A stretch of 64,000 bases of DNA from Galdieria sulphuraria (lineage: Eukaryota; Rhodophyta; Bangiophyceae; Galdieriales; Galdieriaceae), in assembly GCF_000341285.1 (NCBI RefSeq), contig NW_005178424.1, forward strand, positions 1 to 64,000, written 5' to 3'. Positions 55,538 to 64,000 of this stretch are shown here, piece by piece; position 1 is the stretch's first letter, and each line of letters begins with the position of its first letter. Under the pieces are notes generated by a model, which saw only the letters and a program-made list of their open reading frames with translations, made no database searches and was not told the DNA's origin. The position numbers were made by a program, and so were the translations under genes.

Positions 55538-56785
55538 TCAAAACCAAGTCCTTCGCTGTTCTCGACGATTAAGTTCCGATGCTGCTTCCATGAATGCTTT
55601 TGCTTGGTTTTGCATTTCTTCTGCATTTTTGCCAAGTTGTCCAAGTTTTTCTCCTCTTCTTGCCAATCGGTTCCTAGCTTCTTCAACAGCACTTCTTATT
55701 TCTGACTGACTACGGTGAGAACCTTTCTGATATCTGTTTTTTATCTCTGAATCATTCCACAATTCTTCATCAGAATCTGTACTGCCATGTTTGGAATCAT
55801 ATAAAGAAGAATTCGCATTATCTGAATTCTTTGAAACTACGGATTGTATCCATTTATGTACACCTGTTTCAGCTTTTTTCAAAATAGAATTGCTTTCATT
55901 TCGAGAGATGGAATCAGTATCAACTCGTCTATCCAAACCACTACTACTCTTTCCTGGCAATTCTGGTTCTATTGATTTTGTATTTACACAATAAGGACTG
56001 CAACTTGAATTGGTTGCTGACTCTTGTCTTTCTTCCATATCCTCCTCTTCATCCATTTCAAGCTGTAACAATTCTTCTGCAATGCGTTCAAGTTCCACTA
56101 CAATTCTATTCAATATGATGTCACAAATACTCAAAATATGAGACATACGTTCCAAACTCTTTCGTTTCATAAGGTCACTGTCGCTAGGATTCTCCAGTTG
56201 ATCGATTTGTTCAATTTCTTTGGATATTTCAATACTTTTTGCTCTCAAACTCTGCAGCTTCGTATCAGTCAATGGAGTTACAAAACTACTTTCTGTTTTA
56301 CAAGGCAATTCTGTAAAACTCGATTTCGAACTTGCTTTTAAACTACTATCTACAGAATGTGTTGTTTCCAAAGAAGAGCGCGCAGATACTTCCTACAATA
56401 TCTATCAGTCTCAATCTCAATCTATAGTCTTGACCTACTTTGGGTTCCGTTTCGCCTTCCTCGAAGACTCTCTTGGTTTCCTCCCCATCTACTGGAGTCA
56501 AATACTTTCAAAAAAAAACTTCAAGTATTTACCTTTGTCATCTTGTATCATCATTTCTGTAATGGCACGCATACTTTCTACAACAAGTTATGAGAATGGC
56601 CATAAAGAAGACTATTCCAACTAACCGGTAAGTTCTTCCTTGCGTCGACACAGTTTTTCATTTTTTGGTTTCTTTCTCAGCTGCTTTATTACTTTCAACA
56701 GTTCATCTTTCAACTCAAGGAACCTTTTTTCAAGTTCTTCTTGAACTTGGTTGTTACAACTTGAGTCACTATCTTCCTCCGTCAT
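55538..56785 (-). CDS. soluble protein with a C-terminal R-SNARE (tomosyn-like) motif
   Basis: Four exons: 56785-56626, 56577-56533, 56488-56439 and 56392-55538; introns 48, 44 and 46 bp; 369 residues. The N-terminus is helical (EELEKRFLELKDELLKVIKQ), followed by helices about 140-220 (IEISKEIEQIDQLENPSDSD, ILNRIVVELERIAEELLQLE). After an acidic/Ser linker, the last 55 residues form an R-SNARE-like heptad motif: EIRSAVEEARNRLARRGEKL GQLGKNAEEMQNQAKAFMEA. The arginine within RNRLARRGEKL aligns with the zero-layer region of synaptobrevin or tomosyn. No membrane anchor and no WD40 part, so it could be an amisyn-like regulator of fusion. The SNARE call is moderately firm; the N-terminal helices are unassigned. 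Confidence 0.68.
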
Positions 56786-56992
56786 CCGTCAAAAAGAAAT
56801 CAATCCGCAATCATTTGTCAAGGTTGCTTTATCACAATATGACAAGTATCTATTATAGTTTTCACTCGAATCACAAAGAATACCATTTTTGGATATCAAG
56901 TAAATATATACAAAGTGGAATAGACTAGGTACATCCCATTCTCTGTGAAAACAAAACCCATTACCAACAATAGGTCATCTTAGGAATCAAAA

Positions 56993-57919
56993 CTATTCTC
57001 TTATTCGAAAAAGAGTCATCAATCTCTTTCTATCTCCAAGTTTGTATATGCCAAGATCATCTTTCAAATTCTTTTCTGTGAGCTGTGACAAGACTCTTCC
57101 ATCAATTCGATGCTCTTGGAATTTTGTGATATATTCTTCCAAATCAGCAGAGACTAACTCATCCAAAATATCTTCCATTGTCCACAATTTCAGTTCTGCA
57201 GGTTTGGTTTTCTGTCTAAGACGATTGTCGAAGAGTTCAAGTTCATCTTGTGTTCTCCGATGTAAAGTCTCAAACCATTCATCTCTGTTTTCAATATTTG
57301 TGTCTCTTACCATGTTTCCTTTGGGAATAGAAACTCGGTTTTGGTTTTGATTTCTCTTCGAACTTTGTAATAACACTGCGAAAGAGAATAGAACAATGAG
57401 TGGAAGCAGAAAAGAAAGAGAGGTCAAAGAAACAAAGGTTAAAGCAGTAATACTGAACAAGATGAAATAGCTTCCCATAAAAAGACCTAGACCAATAAAA
57501 ATAGGAATGAATATCATTTTCACTGTCGCCACTGGCCATATAAGAAGAAAGGGAAGTGCATGAAGAGTGAAAGGCAACGCACAGAAAGTAACAAATATAA
57601 AAGCAGTAATCAGCACATACTTTAGAAGACTTGTTGCTGGTCGCTCTGGATTCCATAAAAGGTGTTTGTTGTTACTATTTTCTGAGTCCGATTCCAAAAA
57701 CTTTGCTATGGAACGAGGAGACTTATGACGTGGGTGGGAGTTATTTGTGCTAGAACGTATAGACAAGGAGGGTGTCCTCCAACCCCATTCCAGTAAGCCA
57801 TGATTGGTTCTCCTCCATAAATATCTTTTCATAAAAACTCTTCCTGTACTTAACAAATAAGAAGCTGCAAAACACAAACAACCATCATCATTGGGTTTCA
57901 TGGGTTGTCCTTTGATCAT
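56993..57919 (-). CDS. membrane protein with C-terminal SAM domain
   Basis: One exon from the ATG at 57919 (about 308 residues); a TTTTTGTAG just upstream looks like a splice acceptor, so an unseen first exon is possible. After a basic Ser-rich N-terminus come three or four membrane segments (YVLITAFIFVTFCALPF, PFLLIWPVATVKMIFIPIFI, YFILFSITALTFVSL, SFLLPLIVLFSFAVLL). The last 65 residues are a SAM domain: WTMEDILDELVSADLEEYIT KFQEHRIDGRVLSQLTEKNL, then GIYKLGDRKRLMTLFRIRE. SAM domains polymerise or bind partners; here it would scaffold at a membrane. Family not recognised. Confidence 0.65.
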   Translation of the reverse strand: MIKGQPMKPNDDGCLCFAASYLLSTGRVFMKRYLWRRTNHGLLEWGWRTPSLSIRSSTNNSHPRHKSPRSIAKFLESDSENSNNKHLLWNPERPATSLLKYVLITAFIFVTFCALPFTLHALPFLLIWPVATVKMIFIPIFIGLGLFMGSYFILFSITALTFVSLTSLSFLLPLIVLFSFAVLLQSSKRNQNQNRVSIPKGNMVRDTNIENRDEWFETLHRRTQDELELFDNRLRQKTKPAELKLWTMEDILDELVSADLEEYITKFQEHRIDGRVLSQLTEKNLKDDLGIYKLGDRKRLMTLFRIRE

Positions 57920-58230
57920 CCTACAAAAATGACATTTTCTTGAAATAATATTAGATTGTGACAAAATGTTGCATCGACAACTTTGAAGACTTCATCATTT
58001 CAATAATATCTTGAACAAATATTCCTTTCATATTGTGATGGAATATACAAAGTAGCTACCCTTTCATATGAAAGAGGAAAAACAAAAACATCTCTTTCTT
58101 CTTTTATCTTTGTGCTTCTCATAAACCATACTTCTACTCTTGTATATATATTTGTCATATGTTTGTATCGATCCTAAAGAAATATATCATCTCCTTGTTC
58201 ATTTATGGTAAGAAAATTCTAAGACGGGAA
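57920..58230. promoter_or_regulatory. divergent intergenic region, 311 bp
   Basis: Between the SAM-domain gene and the SPF30-like gene; may contain a missed first exon of the former. A TATATATAT run lies near 58142. Confidence 0.35.
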
Positions 58231-58848
58231 ATGGATTTGTCTGCACCAGTATGGCAACTGCAAGCAGAATTACTCAACTATCAAAAGCAACTAAAGGAAA
58301 TAGAAACAAAGTTGAGAGAACCCAACGCGGACCAAAATGAACTTCAAGGCATAGCAGCAGATATCAGAGACATTATAGCCGCATACAAAGAGATGTTGCT
58401 GTCCAAAGGTATTCAAATAGGTGAGAGTGCTTTTGGTTACTCCTGTTCATTCTTTTACTCTACTTTGATACAGAAAATATAAACAGCACTTTGTTGCAAA
58501 ACAATTCCTATCCAAAAAAGGAACAAAGGCATTCTGGAGCTAACAACGGACCAACTGTGAAACCTGTAACGAAGAAACCTAAAAAGTCAAAGGGGCGCAA
58601 GGAAGAGGCTTTAAAAGAAAGAGTTCAGTCTTGGCAACAGTTTCATTCCAAATACGGTGCAAGGAGAAAGAGCATTTTTCAATCACCTGAAGAAGGTTCG
58701 CGTACTAGAGTCGGCTTCCAGGGGTAAGTCGTTTTCTCAGTTACGTACGATGAAACTGTGTTGAGTCAATATCAGGTCGCCAGGAACACTTACTGCGATT
58801 CCTGAACGTAAGAAACATGAATTTGTGAATATTACAGAAGATAGTTGA
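58231..58848 (+). CDS. SPF30/SMNDC1-like splicing factor lacking the Tudor domain
   Basis: Three exons, 58231-58420, 58474-58723 and 58776-58848; introns 53 and 52 bp; 170 residues. An upstream in-frame ATG (58159) would add 24 residues. The N-terminal helix pair (QLQAELLNYQKQLKEIETKL, LQGIAADIRDIIAAYKEMLL) matches SMNDC1. The C-terminus matches too: WQQFHSKYGARRKSIFQSPE, TRVGFQG and IPERKKHEF. In animals a Tudor domain that reads dimethyl-arginine sits between them; here only about 45 Lys/Pro/Ser-rich residues are found. SPF30 helps the tri-snRNP join the pre-spliceosome. The missing domain could be real loss or a lost exon, but the intron here is only 53 bp. Confidence 0.8.
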
Positions 58849-59091
58849 TATTGAAAACGGGATATTTCAGTTTCTTGTACCTTGAAAGAGTTTGGAACAT
58901 CGAGTAACCTTGTTGCAACCCAAAAAAGTGTGTGTCACAAGTTTTGGTAAGTCAATAAACACGTCGTTATCAATAAGTTCGAAAGATTTTATGCACTGAA
59001 GAAAACAAATAGCTTTTTCTCTCAAAAGTGGCTCAAGTTATAGTCGAATATTACTTTCGTGGTGTTGACTAAAGTTGACTTTATATATAAC

Positions 59092-60934
59092 TTAGGTTTC
59101 ATTTTCTTCATTGTCCTCTTCCACCTCGTCTTCCGAAGAGTCATCCGACGCATTATCCACCGATATATTTGGCAAAAAATCGAAAGAATAACTAAGTACC
59201 CCTCGATCAACTAGGGAAGAAAAAGTCTTTGAATGTTGTAACATGGCAATAGATGAGGTAGATCTCTTAAGAAAGGATTCATTTTCCTTTGCAGTTTGCC
59301 CCTCATTTGTGTCATAACTGGTACTTTGTTCTTGATGAAGAGGAATGGATACTTCTGACTTGTACATTGGCTGAGTGGATTCAGACGAAAGAACTTGCTC
59401 ATCTTTTGTAACGTTATTCATTCCAACCTTCGACGAAAAACCCAACACTTACCGGAATGAAAGCTGGAAGAGACCATATGATGTTCAATTACTTCAAGCA
59501 TATGAAAAACAATAAACGCAATGCAGCACATAACAAAGGCAACTGAAAAGGAGAGGTCATATGAACCAGTCCATTCACGTAGACTTCCAGTCATTAATGC
59601 TCCTGTTGCATTTCCTAATAAGCCAAAGCCTATAGTACGGTCATTCAACAGTTACTCGGCCATCTTTCATGGAGCTTACCAAATAAAGAAGATTGTACCA
59701 CACCAATACGCGAAAGAGGAAAAACATTTGGAACAATAGAGTACAAACAATTAAAAGTCGACCCATATCCCGCTCCAAAAGCTATGGCAAAGAGAAAAAA
59801 TTGAAAACTGGAAGTTCCCAATGACGGCAGACGAGTATACTGACTTGCATTGGTTCCAGGAAGAAATAAAATAATAATTCCGGCAGCAGCTGAAGCTGAA
59901 GAAAAGGCAGCAAGTCTGTATCGATCATGTGTATCTCCTAAATGACCTCCGACAAGTTTCGCAGCAAAAGCAGCACAATTAATGAGAGACAAAATCAAAG
60001 ATGCATGACCTAATGAGAAATCCGCATCCACAGTTAAAAAGAATAGAATATTCTCATTAAAACAACCGTATGCATATTGCACACAAATATAACAAATCAT
60101 GAGTGAAAAATAAATAGGTGAGAATATCGAACCCGTATTCGTCAGACCTGACAACTTTCTGTTGTCCATTCGACTAGGTCTTCTACTGAGAGATCTTCTC
60201 GAAACATTTCTCAAGTTTGGAGAACTCCTACCCGAAAAAGATAGTTTTCCTCTATCTTGTAAGCTTCTTCGTGAAAATCTAGGAGAGTACGAAATGGAAC
60301 TCGGACTCCTCGGAAAGGACTCAGAATCTTTCAGTCCTTTAGCAGCTGCAGGAAATCTTCTCCAAATGTAGAAAGCTATAGGAACGGAAATAGTTCCTAA
60401 AATCAAAGAAAGCAGTTTCCAGATGAGTCTCCACCCTTTGCGGACTGCTAAAGGACCAAGCGTAAAAGGAATCACAGTTCCTGCTAAACTGAAGCCTGAC
60501 AATACTAAACCCAAAGCTAGTCCTAAATTTTCTTTAAACAGCTCAGAAAGTAGAAGAGAATAAACAGGCACTCCAGTAACCGAAGCAAAAGCAGCCAAAC
60601 ATATATGAAATAAACAGAGTACAGTAAAGCTTCGAACCAAAATGGAATACAAAAATGAAACTATACTCAAACCGATGAAGCCTACTATAAGGAAGACACA
60701 AGGACCAACTGAGTCTAAAATCACACCTTCTGGTACGAGAAACAACACGTAGGCAATCTTTCCAATCGCTATAGGTAAAGGGGCAAGAGCCAAAGAAGCT
60801 TTCAATTCTTTCACAACTAAAGGCAGCAATACTGCAGGTGCTATGAAAAAACACGATACTTGCAAAAAATTTAATACAGCCGCACCGAAAGCTATGGTCC
60901 AACATTCTCTCGGTTCCATCGTACCTGCCAACAT
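59092..60934 (-). CDS. MFS transporter (monocarboxylate/oxalate-formate-like), substrate unknown
   Basis: Three exons, 60934-59680, 59629-59453 and 59402-59092, both introns 50 bp; 580 residues. Twelve membrane segments in two halves (LNFLQVSCFFIAPAVLLPLV ... GLALGLVLSGFSLAGTVIPF ... YFSLMICYICVQYAYGCF ... FQFFLFAIAFGAGYGSTFNC ...). KLVGGHLGDTHDRYR is the loop 8-9 MFS motif. The central loop is Arg/Ser-rich (NVSRRSLSRRPSRMD), and the C-terminal tail is long, Ser-rich then very acidic (SDDSSEDEVEEDNEENET). These look like regulatory, phosphorylatable regions. A second start at 60919 (MEPRECW) is equally good. The family resembles MCT/OFA carriers; the substrate is not deducible. Confidence 0.82.
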
Positions 60935-61026
60935 TCCCTTCAACAGATAATCTTTGTAAGAGATCGAATCAATAACTCATCGCCACTTTAAACTGGCAAA
61001 AGTCGAACATACAAGTGTGATATCAT

Positions 61027-63195
61027 TTACATGGTAATGGACAGTATCTGTCCTGTGCTTTTGCTTCTAGACTCTCTAACTCTCACAAGCTGTCTAGAAA
61101 AATTCTTGCTGGTAATCTTCGAAAAATATTTGGGTTGTCTTTTAGTCCAACTGCACCAAATAACCTTAACTTGGCCCAAAACTTGTCTACAAACAGCAAT
61201 TGGTGATATATGGCAAGAAACGCTTAAAATATCTTCACCGAAATAGTGGTGAAAAGCAGTTGCTGAAAGTAACCCAAAAAAATAAATAATGAAAAGAGTC
61301 CCAATCCAGCCAAACCATGGCATTAGTCTTACGGAAGGCACAGTCTTTTCTAACTGCTGTAGACGTTGTTGAAGTATTTCAGACTCTTGTCTAGCAACAA
61401 CTGCCAATCTTTTCGCGTCTGACAAACTTGCAGCATATTCTGCAAGATGAAGCTCGACATATTGGCTTACGAGAGTCTGGTTCAGTTCTAACTGTCTCAA
61501 CATTCTAGTCAACTGACGAAATATACTTTCTTCAACTGCCTCAGAAAATGCACTTATATTTTGAAAACTGTCATTTTGTTCCATTTGGAAATTTTCAGAT
61601 ATCCCAGTAAAACCTGCAAAGCGTGATCTTGTAAAAGCTTCAGAAGAAGATTCATTGCATGATTTGTTGTTGTCGTCGTCGATGCAAGTATAGTTTGACT
61701 CAAGTGAAACTCCTGGAATATTTGGAGACCCCAATAAAGTTGAGTTTACTGAACAGTTTCGACCATCCATTCCACATTTATTGGAAACAGAAGCTATCTT
61801 CTTCAAAGATGCTCCTGCTATGACTTCTGCAGCAACGTGTCGATCCCTATTTGACTGTTCCAAGGCTTCCTTCCAATCATCTACCAATCGCTTCCCAAAA
61901 ACTCTGACAAGAGAAATAGTGCAGAAAAATTCTCTCCCTTGAACACCAACAAAGAGGACTTTCAAGTATCGAATAAAGGCATCACCTCGAATTTCAAAAT
62001 ATTGAATATCCCTAGTCTCATTAAATGCTGCAACTTGTAGTAAAATCCACTTATCCGTTGGAAATCTTTGCGAACCAAGTAGCACCAAATTCTTAGGAAA
62101 AGATGAGAAATATTCAAAATTGGCAACCTCCACTCGTTTCAAAAGAATTTCTTCTGAAAGTTCTATAACGACCCATCTATTGTGTTTGCATGGACTCAGC
62201 ATGTACTTGTCTTTGTCTTCATGTAAAACATTCTTGGCTCCAGTAGAACCTTTGTTGGCAGCAAGTATCCTTGCTCCAGCATCGACGGATGCAAAGTTGA
62301 AACCATCTTGTGATACAGTTTCACTTACTTCGTTACGTAATTTTCGTGAGAAAGCTGCGCCAATTTTGTTCACAAATTGCAAACATTTGGCAAACAACTT
62401 GTACACAGACCATTCGTTATCTAAAACTTTATCACATTTCCAAGCTTCTGAATGATTAGCATTCACAGCACTGGATTCAATCAGGTGACTAGAAACTCCT
62501 TGATGTTTTAAAGTGGCACAAGCAACATCTCCGGCATCAGATTCCACAGGAAAGTAAGTGTTAACACTATCTCCAAAATTCTCAACAGAACTACTGCTCT
62601 GACGTTCTTCTCTTGGAGGGTTGCAAACTAAATGTTCAAGAACCGATTTTGTTTCTTGTAAAGTTTCAAAACGATGCAAGTTTTTCTCCACTGGCACAAA
62701 ACTGTCAACCTCTGGTGTCGGCTCTATTTGTTCCACCTTCTGCTCACTACTGTTGTCTTCCTTCTTTCTTTCTCTTTCGATATCAAAATACACTTTATCT
62801 CTCCATTTTTCAAGAGACACGTAGTGCTCCTCATTTCCTTCCCTTTCTTCCTCGTCAGAACTGACAAAGGTATTATTTTCTACAAGAGAAGATTCCTCAG
62901 GCACCACCCTTATTCAAAATACGTCAGATAGAACATGAATATCGTGATAATCTTACCATTGTTTCGTATTCTCTAAAGTCGAGACGGGTTCCGTCTGCTC
63001 CAGTCCACAAGGTTTCGGGATGAAGGAGGAACTATGAGCGCCAAGTGTAGGGAAAGGTAGAACAGAAGAATAACTAGTGTAACAACATGAAGTGGATTCA
63101 CAGGTATCGAGGCTCACTGCCACTGAACAATGTATTTCAAAAGTCTCAATACAAACAACGATAGCAAGGCAAACAATAGCCGACAGACACTTCAT
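61027..63195 (-). CDS. SUN-domain membrane protein (SUCO/Slp1/osteopotentia type)
   Basis: Two exons, 63195-62957 and 62908-61027 (48 bp intron), 706 residues. Signal peptide (MKCLSAIVCLAIVVCIETF), an acidic luminal part, then a mid-chain SUN domain at about 280-415: FNFASVDAGARILAANKGSTGAKNVL, RWVVIELSEEILLKRVEVANFEYFSS, YFEIRGDAFIRYLKVLFVG. Mid-SUN proteins with an N-terminal signal peptide and a C-terminal membrane helix (WFGWIGTLFIIYFFGLLSAT) are the SUCO/Slp1 group of the ER and nuclear envelope; yeast Slp1 works with Emp65 in ER protein quality control and also affects nuclear-envelope SUN protein Mps3. A coiled coil (QRLQQLEKTV) precedes the helix. Starts 44 bp from CBP80. Confidence 0.88.
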
Positions 63196-63239
63196 TTAAA
63201 AACCCAAAACAGCTTTGCCTTTTAGATTGGCGTGGGTTG
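63196..63239. promoter_or_regulatory. 44 bp between divergent start codons
   Basis: The SUN-protein and CBP80 genes start 44 bp apart on opposite strands; shared promoter likely. Confidence 0.4.
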
Positions 63240-64000
63240 ATGGAACAAAAGCGAGTATTGCACTATTTGGCTCGTATAGGCGATAAAGTCAAACATAAAG
63301 GAGATCTTGAGTCACAGGTTTCCAAAGCTTCAGAAACTTTACGTCCCAAATTTTCTGGCGATTTCAGTAAGTTGCTATCTTTAGTTGTAGTGCCAACTTA
63401 AGAGAGGCATTATATAGAGGAAATAGCAGATGCTCTGGTAGAGTGTGCAATATTCTTGCCACAAAAGTCAGTTGCCTATGCAGTTCTTGGTGGAGTTCTT
63501 GCGGCATCCGGTAGTGAAGAGTGTTACTCGTTCGTGCAGTATCTGGCGGAGAGTATTCGCGACAGATTAGAAAGAGATCTTCACAGTTGCTCATTTCGAA
63601 GTTGTCGCGCCGTTTTTCGTTTTTGTGCGAATTTAACGCAAGCAGCAGTTTTTAGTCCCAAAAGCTTCCTTCGCTGGTTGGAAATTGTTATAGATGAAGC
63701 TCTGAAATCCCCTGACTCTTCTCTTGGAGGCAATCCTCAAGCTAGGAGGGAATGGCTCTTCTGTTTATGTACTACTACTTTACCTTGGTGTGGAAATATT
63801 CTTCGTGAGCGCTGTGCTATGGAATTAAAGTCTCTATTGGATAAGATTTTTTTATTTGGTCAAAAGGCAACCGATGTGTCTGATGAAGGAGAAGGAGGAA
63901 CATTATCCTTTGAAGATTTGTTAGTTCCGATGGAGCAAAATTGGTTACTGGGAAAGATACACAAGTTGAGAAAAGTGATGCAACGCGCAGAAGCTGAAGA
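63240..64000 (+). CDS. NCBP1: nuclear cap-binding protein subunit 1 (CBP80), 5' part
   Basis: Two exons seen, 63240-63366 and 63418 to the window end (51 bp intron); the gene continues beyond. The first 230 residues match the MIF4G-1 repeat of CBP80: LARIGDKVKHKGDLESQVSK, VECAIFLPQKSVAYAVLGGVLAA, FVQYLAESIRDRLERDLHSC SFRSCRAVFRFCANLTQAAV, RREWLFCLCTTTLPWCGNIL. With CBP20 it binds the 5' cap of nuclear RNAs and links to splicing, export and decay. The first helix pair is shorter than in animals. Confidence 0.85.

Overview
The window looks like nuclear DNA of a unicellular red alga of the Galdieria type (Cyanidiophyceae). This is an inference, not a database match. The evidence is a very compact gene order, AT-rich intergenic DNA, and introns in most genes that are nearly all 43-70 bp with GT-AG ends and often a CTAAC/CTAAT-like branch site close to the acceptor. 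Plastid-destined and mitochondrial proteins are interspersed (SBPase, class I aldolase, ribose-5-phosphate isomerase, a CSK/Hik2-like sensor kinase, a bacterial-type sulfate-binding protein). Cyanidioschyzon is almost intron-free, so Galdieria fits better. Exon structures below were worked out by eye from splice sites, frame and family similarity; all coordinates are therefore predictions. Where an open frame begins upstream of any ATG, the first plausible in-frame ATG is given.

Layout. 0.2-8.7 kb is accessory DNA: one intronless P-loop NTPase gene of a CRN/RHS-like type, a decayed tandem copy of it, and about 4 kb without a recognisable gene. 8.8-22.2 kb is dense metabolism and organelle biology: a sugar transporter, a coiled-coil gene, a plastid sensor kinase, NFS1, RpiA, acetyl-CoA hydrolase, a Sec14 protein, mitochondrial inner membrane peptidase 2 and plastid aldolase. 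22.4-25.6 kb holds a GT90 glycosyltransferase cut by a 20-N assembly gap, mitochondrial uL4 and acidic ribosomal protein P1. 26.8-28.6 kb holds two divergent LEA-like genes, one apparently plastid-targeted, and a small mitochondrial-looking membrane protein. 29.5-41.1 kb carries RNA and transcription genes (CWC25, REX4, BRF1, a pseudouridine synthase, an S1-domain protein), SBPase with two tiny 5' exons, and an uncharacterised gene. 42.2-48.8 kb holds a methyltransferase, a beta-trefoil/coiled-coil protein, two adjacent secreted low-complexity proteins and a delta-9-type desaturase. 48.9-64 kb holds a DDM1/LSH-type remodeller, uS9, an EDEM-type GH47 protein, the sulfate-binding protein, an R-SNARE-tail protein, a SAM-domain membrane protein, a Tudor-less SPF30-like splicing factor, an MFS transporter, a SUCO/Slp1-type SUN protein and the 5' part of CBP80.

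Many neighbours are divergent with start codons only 30-160 bp apart (CWC25/coiled-coil, EDEM/sulfate-binding protein, SUN/CBP80, BRF1/pseudouridine synthase, the LEA pair, DDM1/uS9), so shared promoters are likely. SBPase, aldolase and RpiA are all Calvin-cycle or pentose-phosphate enzymes. Signal-peptide or signal-anchor products (EDEM, GT90, SUN, two secreted proteins) point to an active secretory pathway. No rRNA, tRNA or CRISPR was found.
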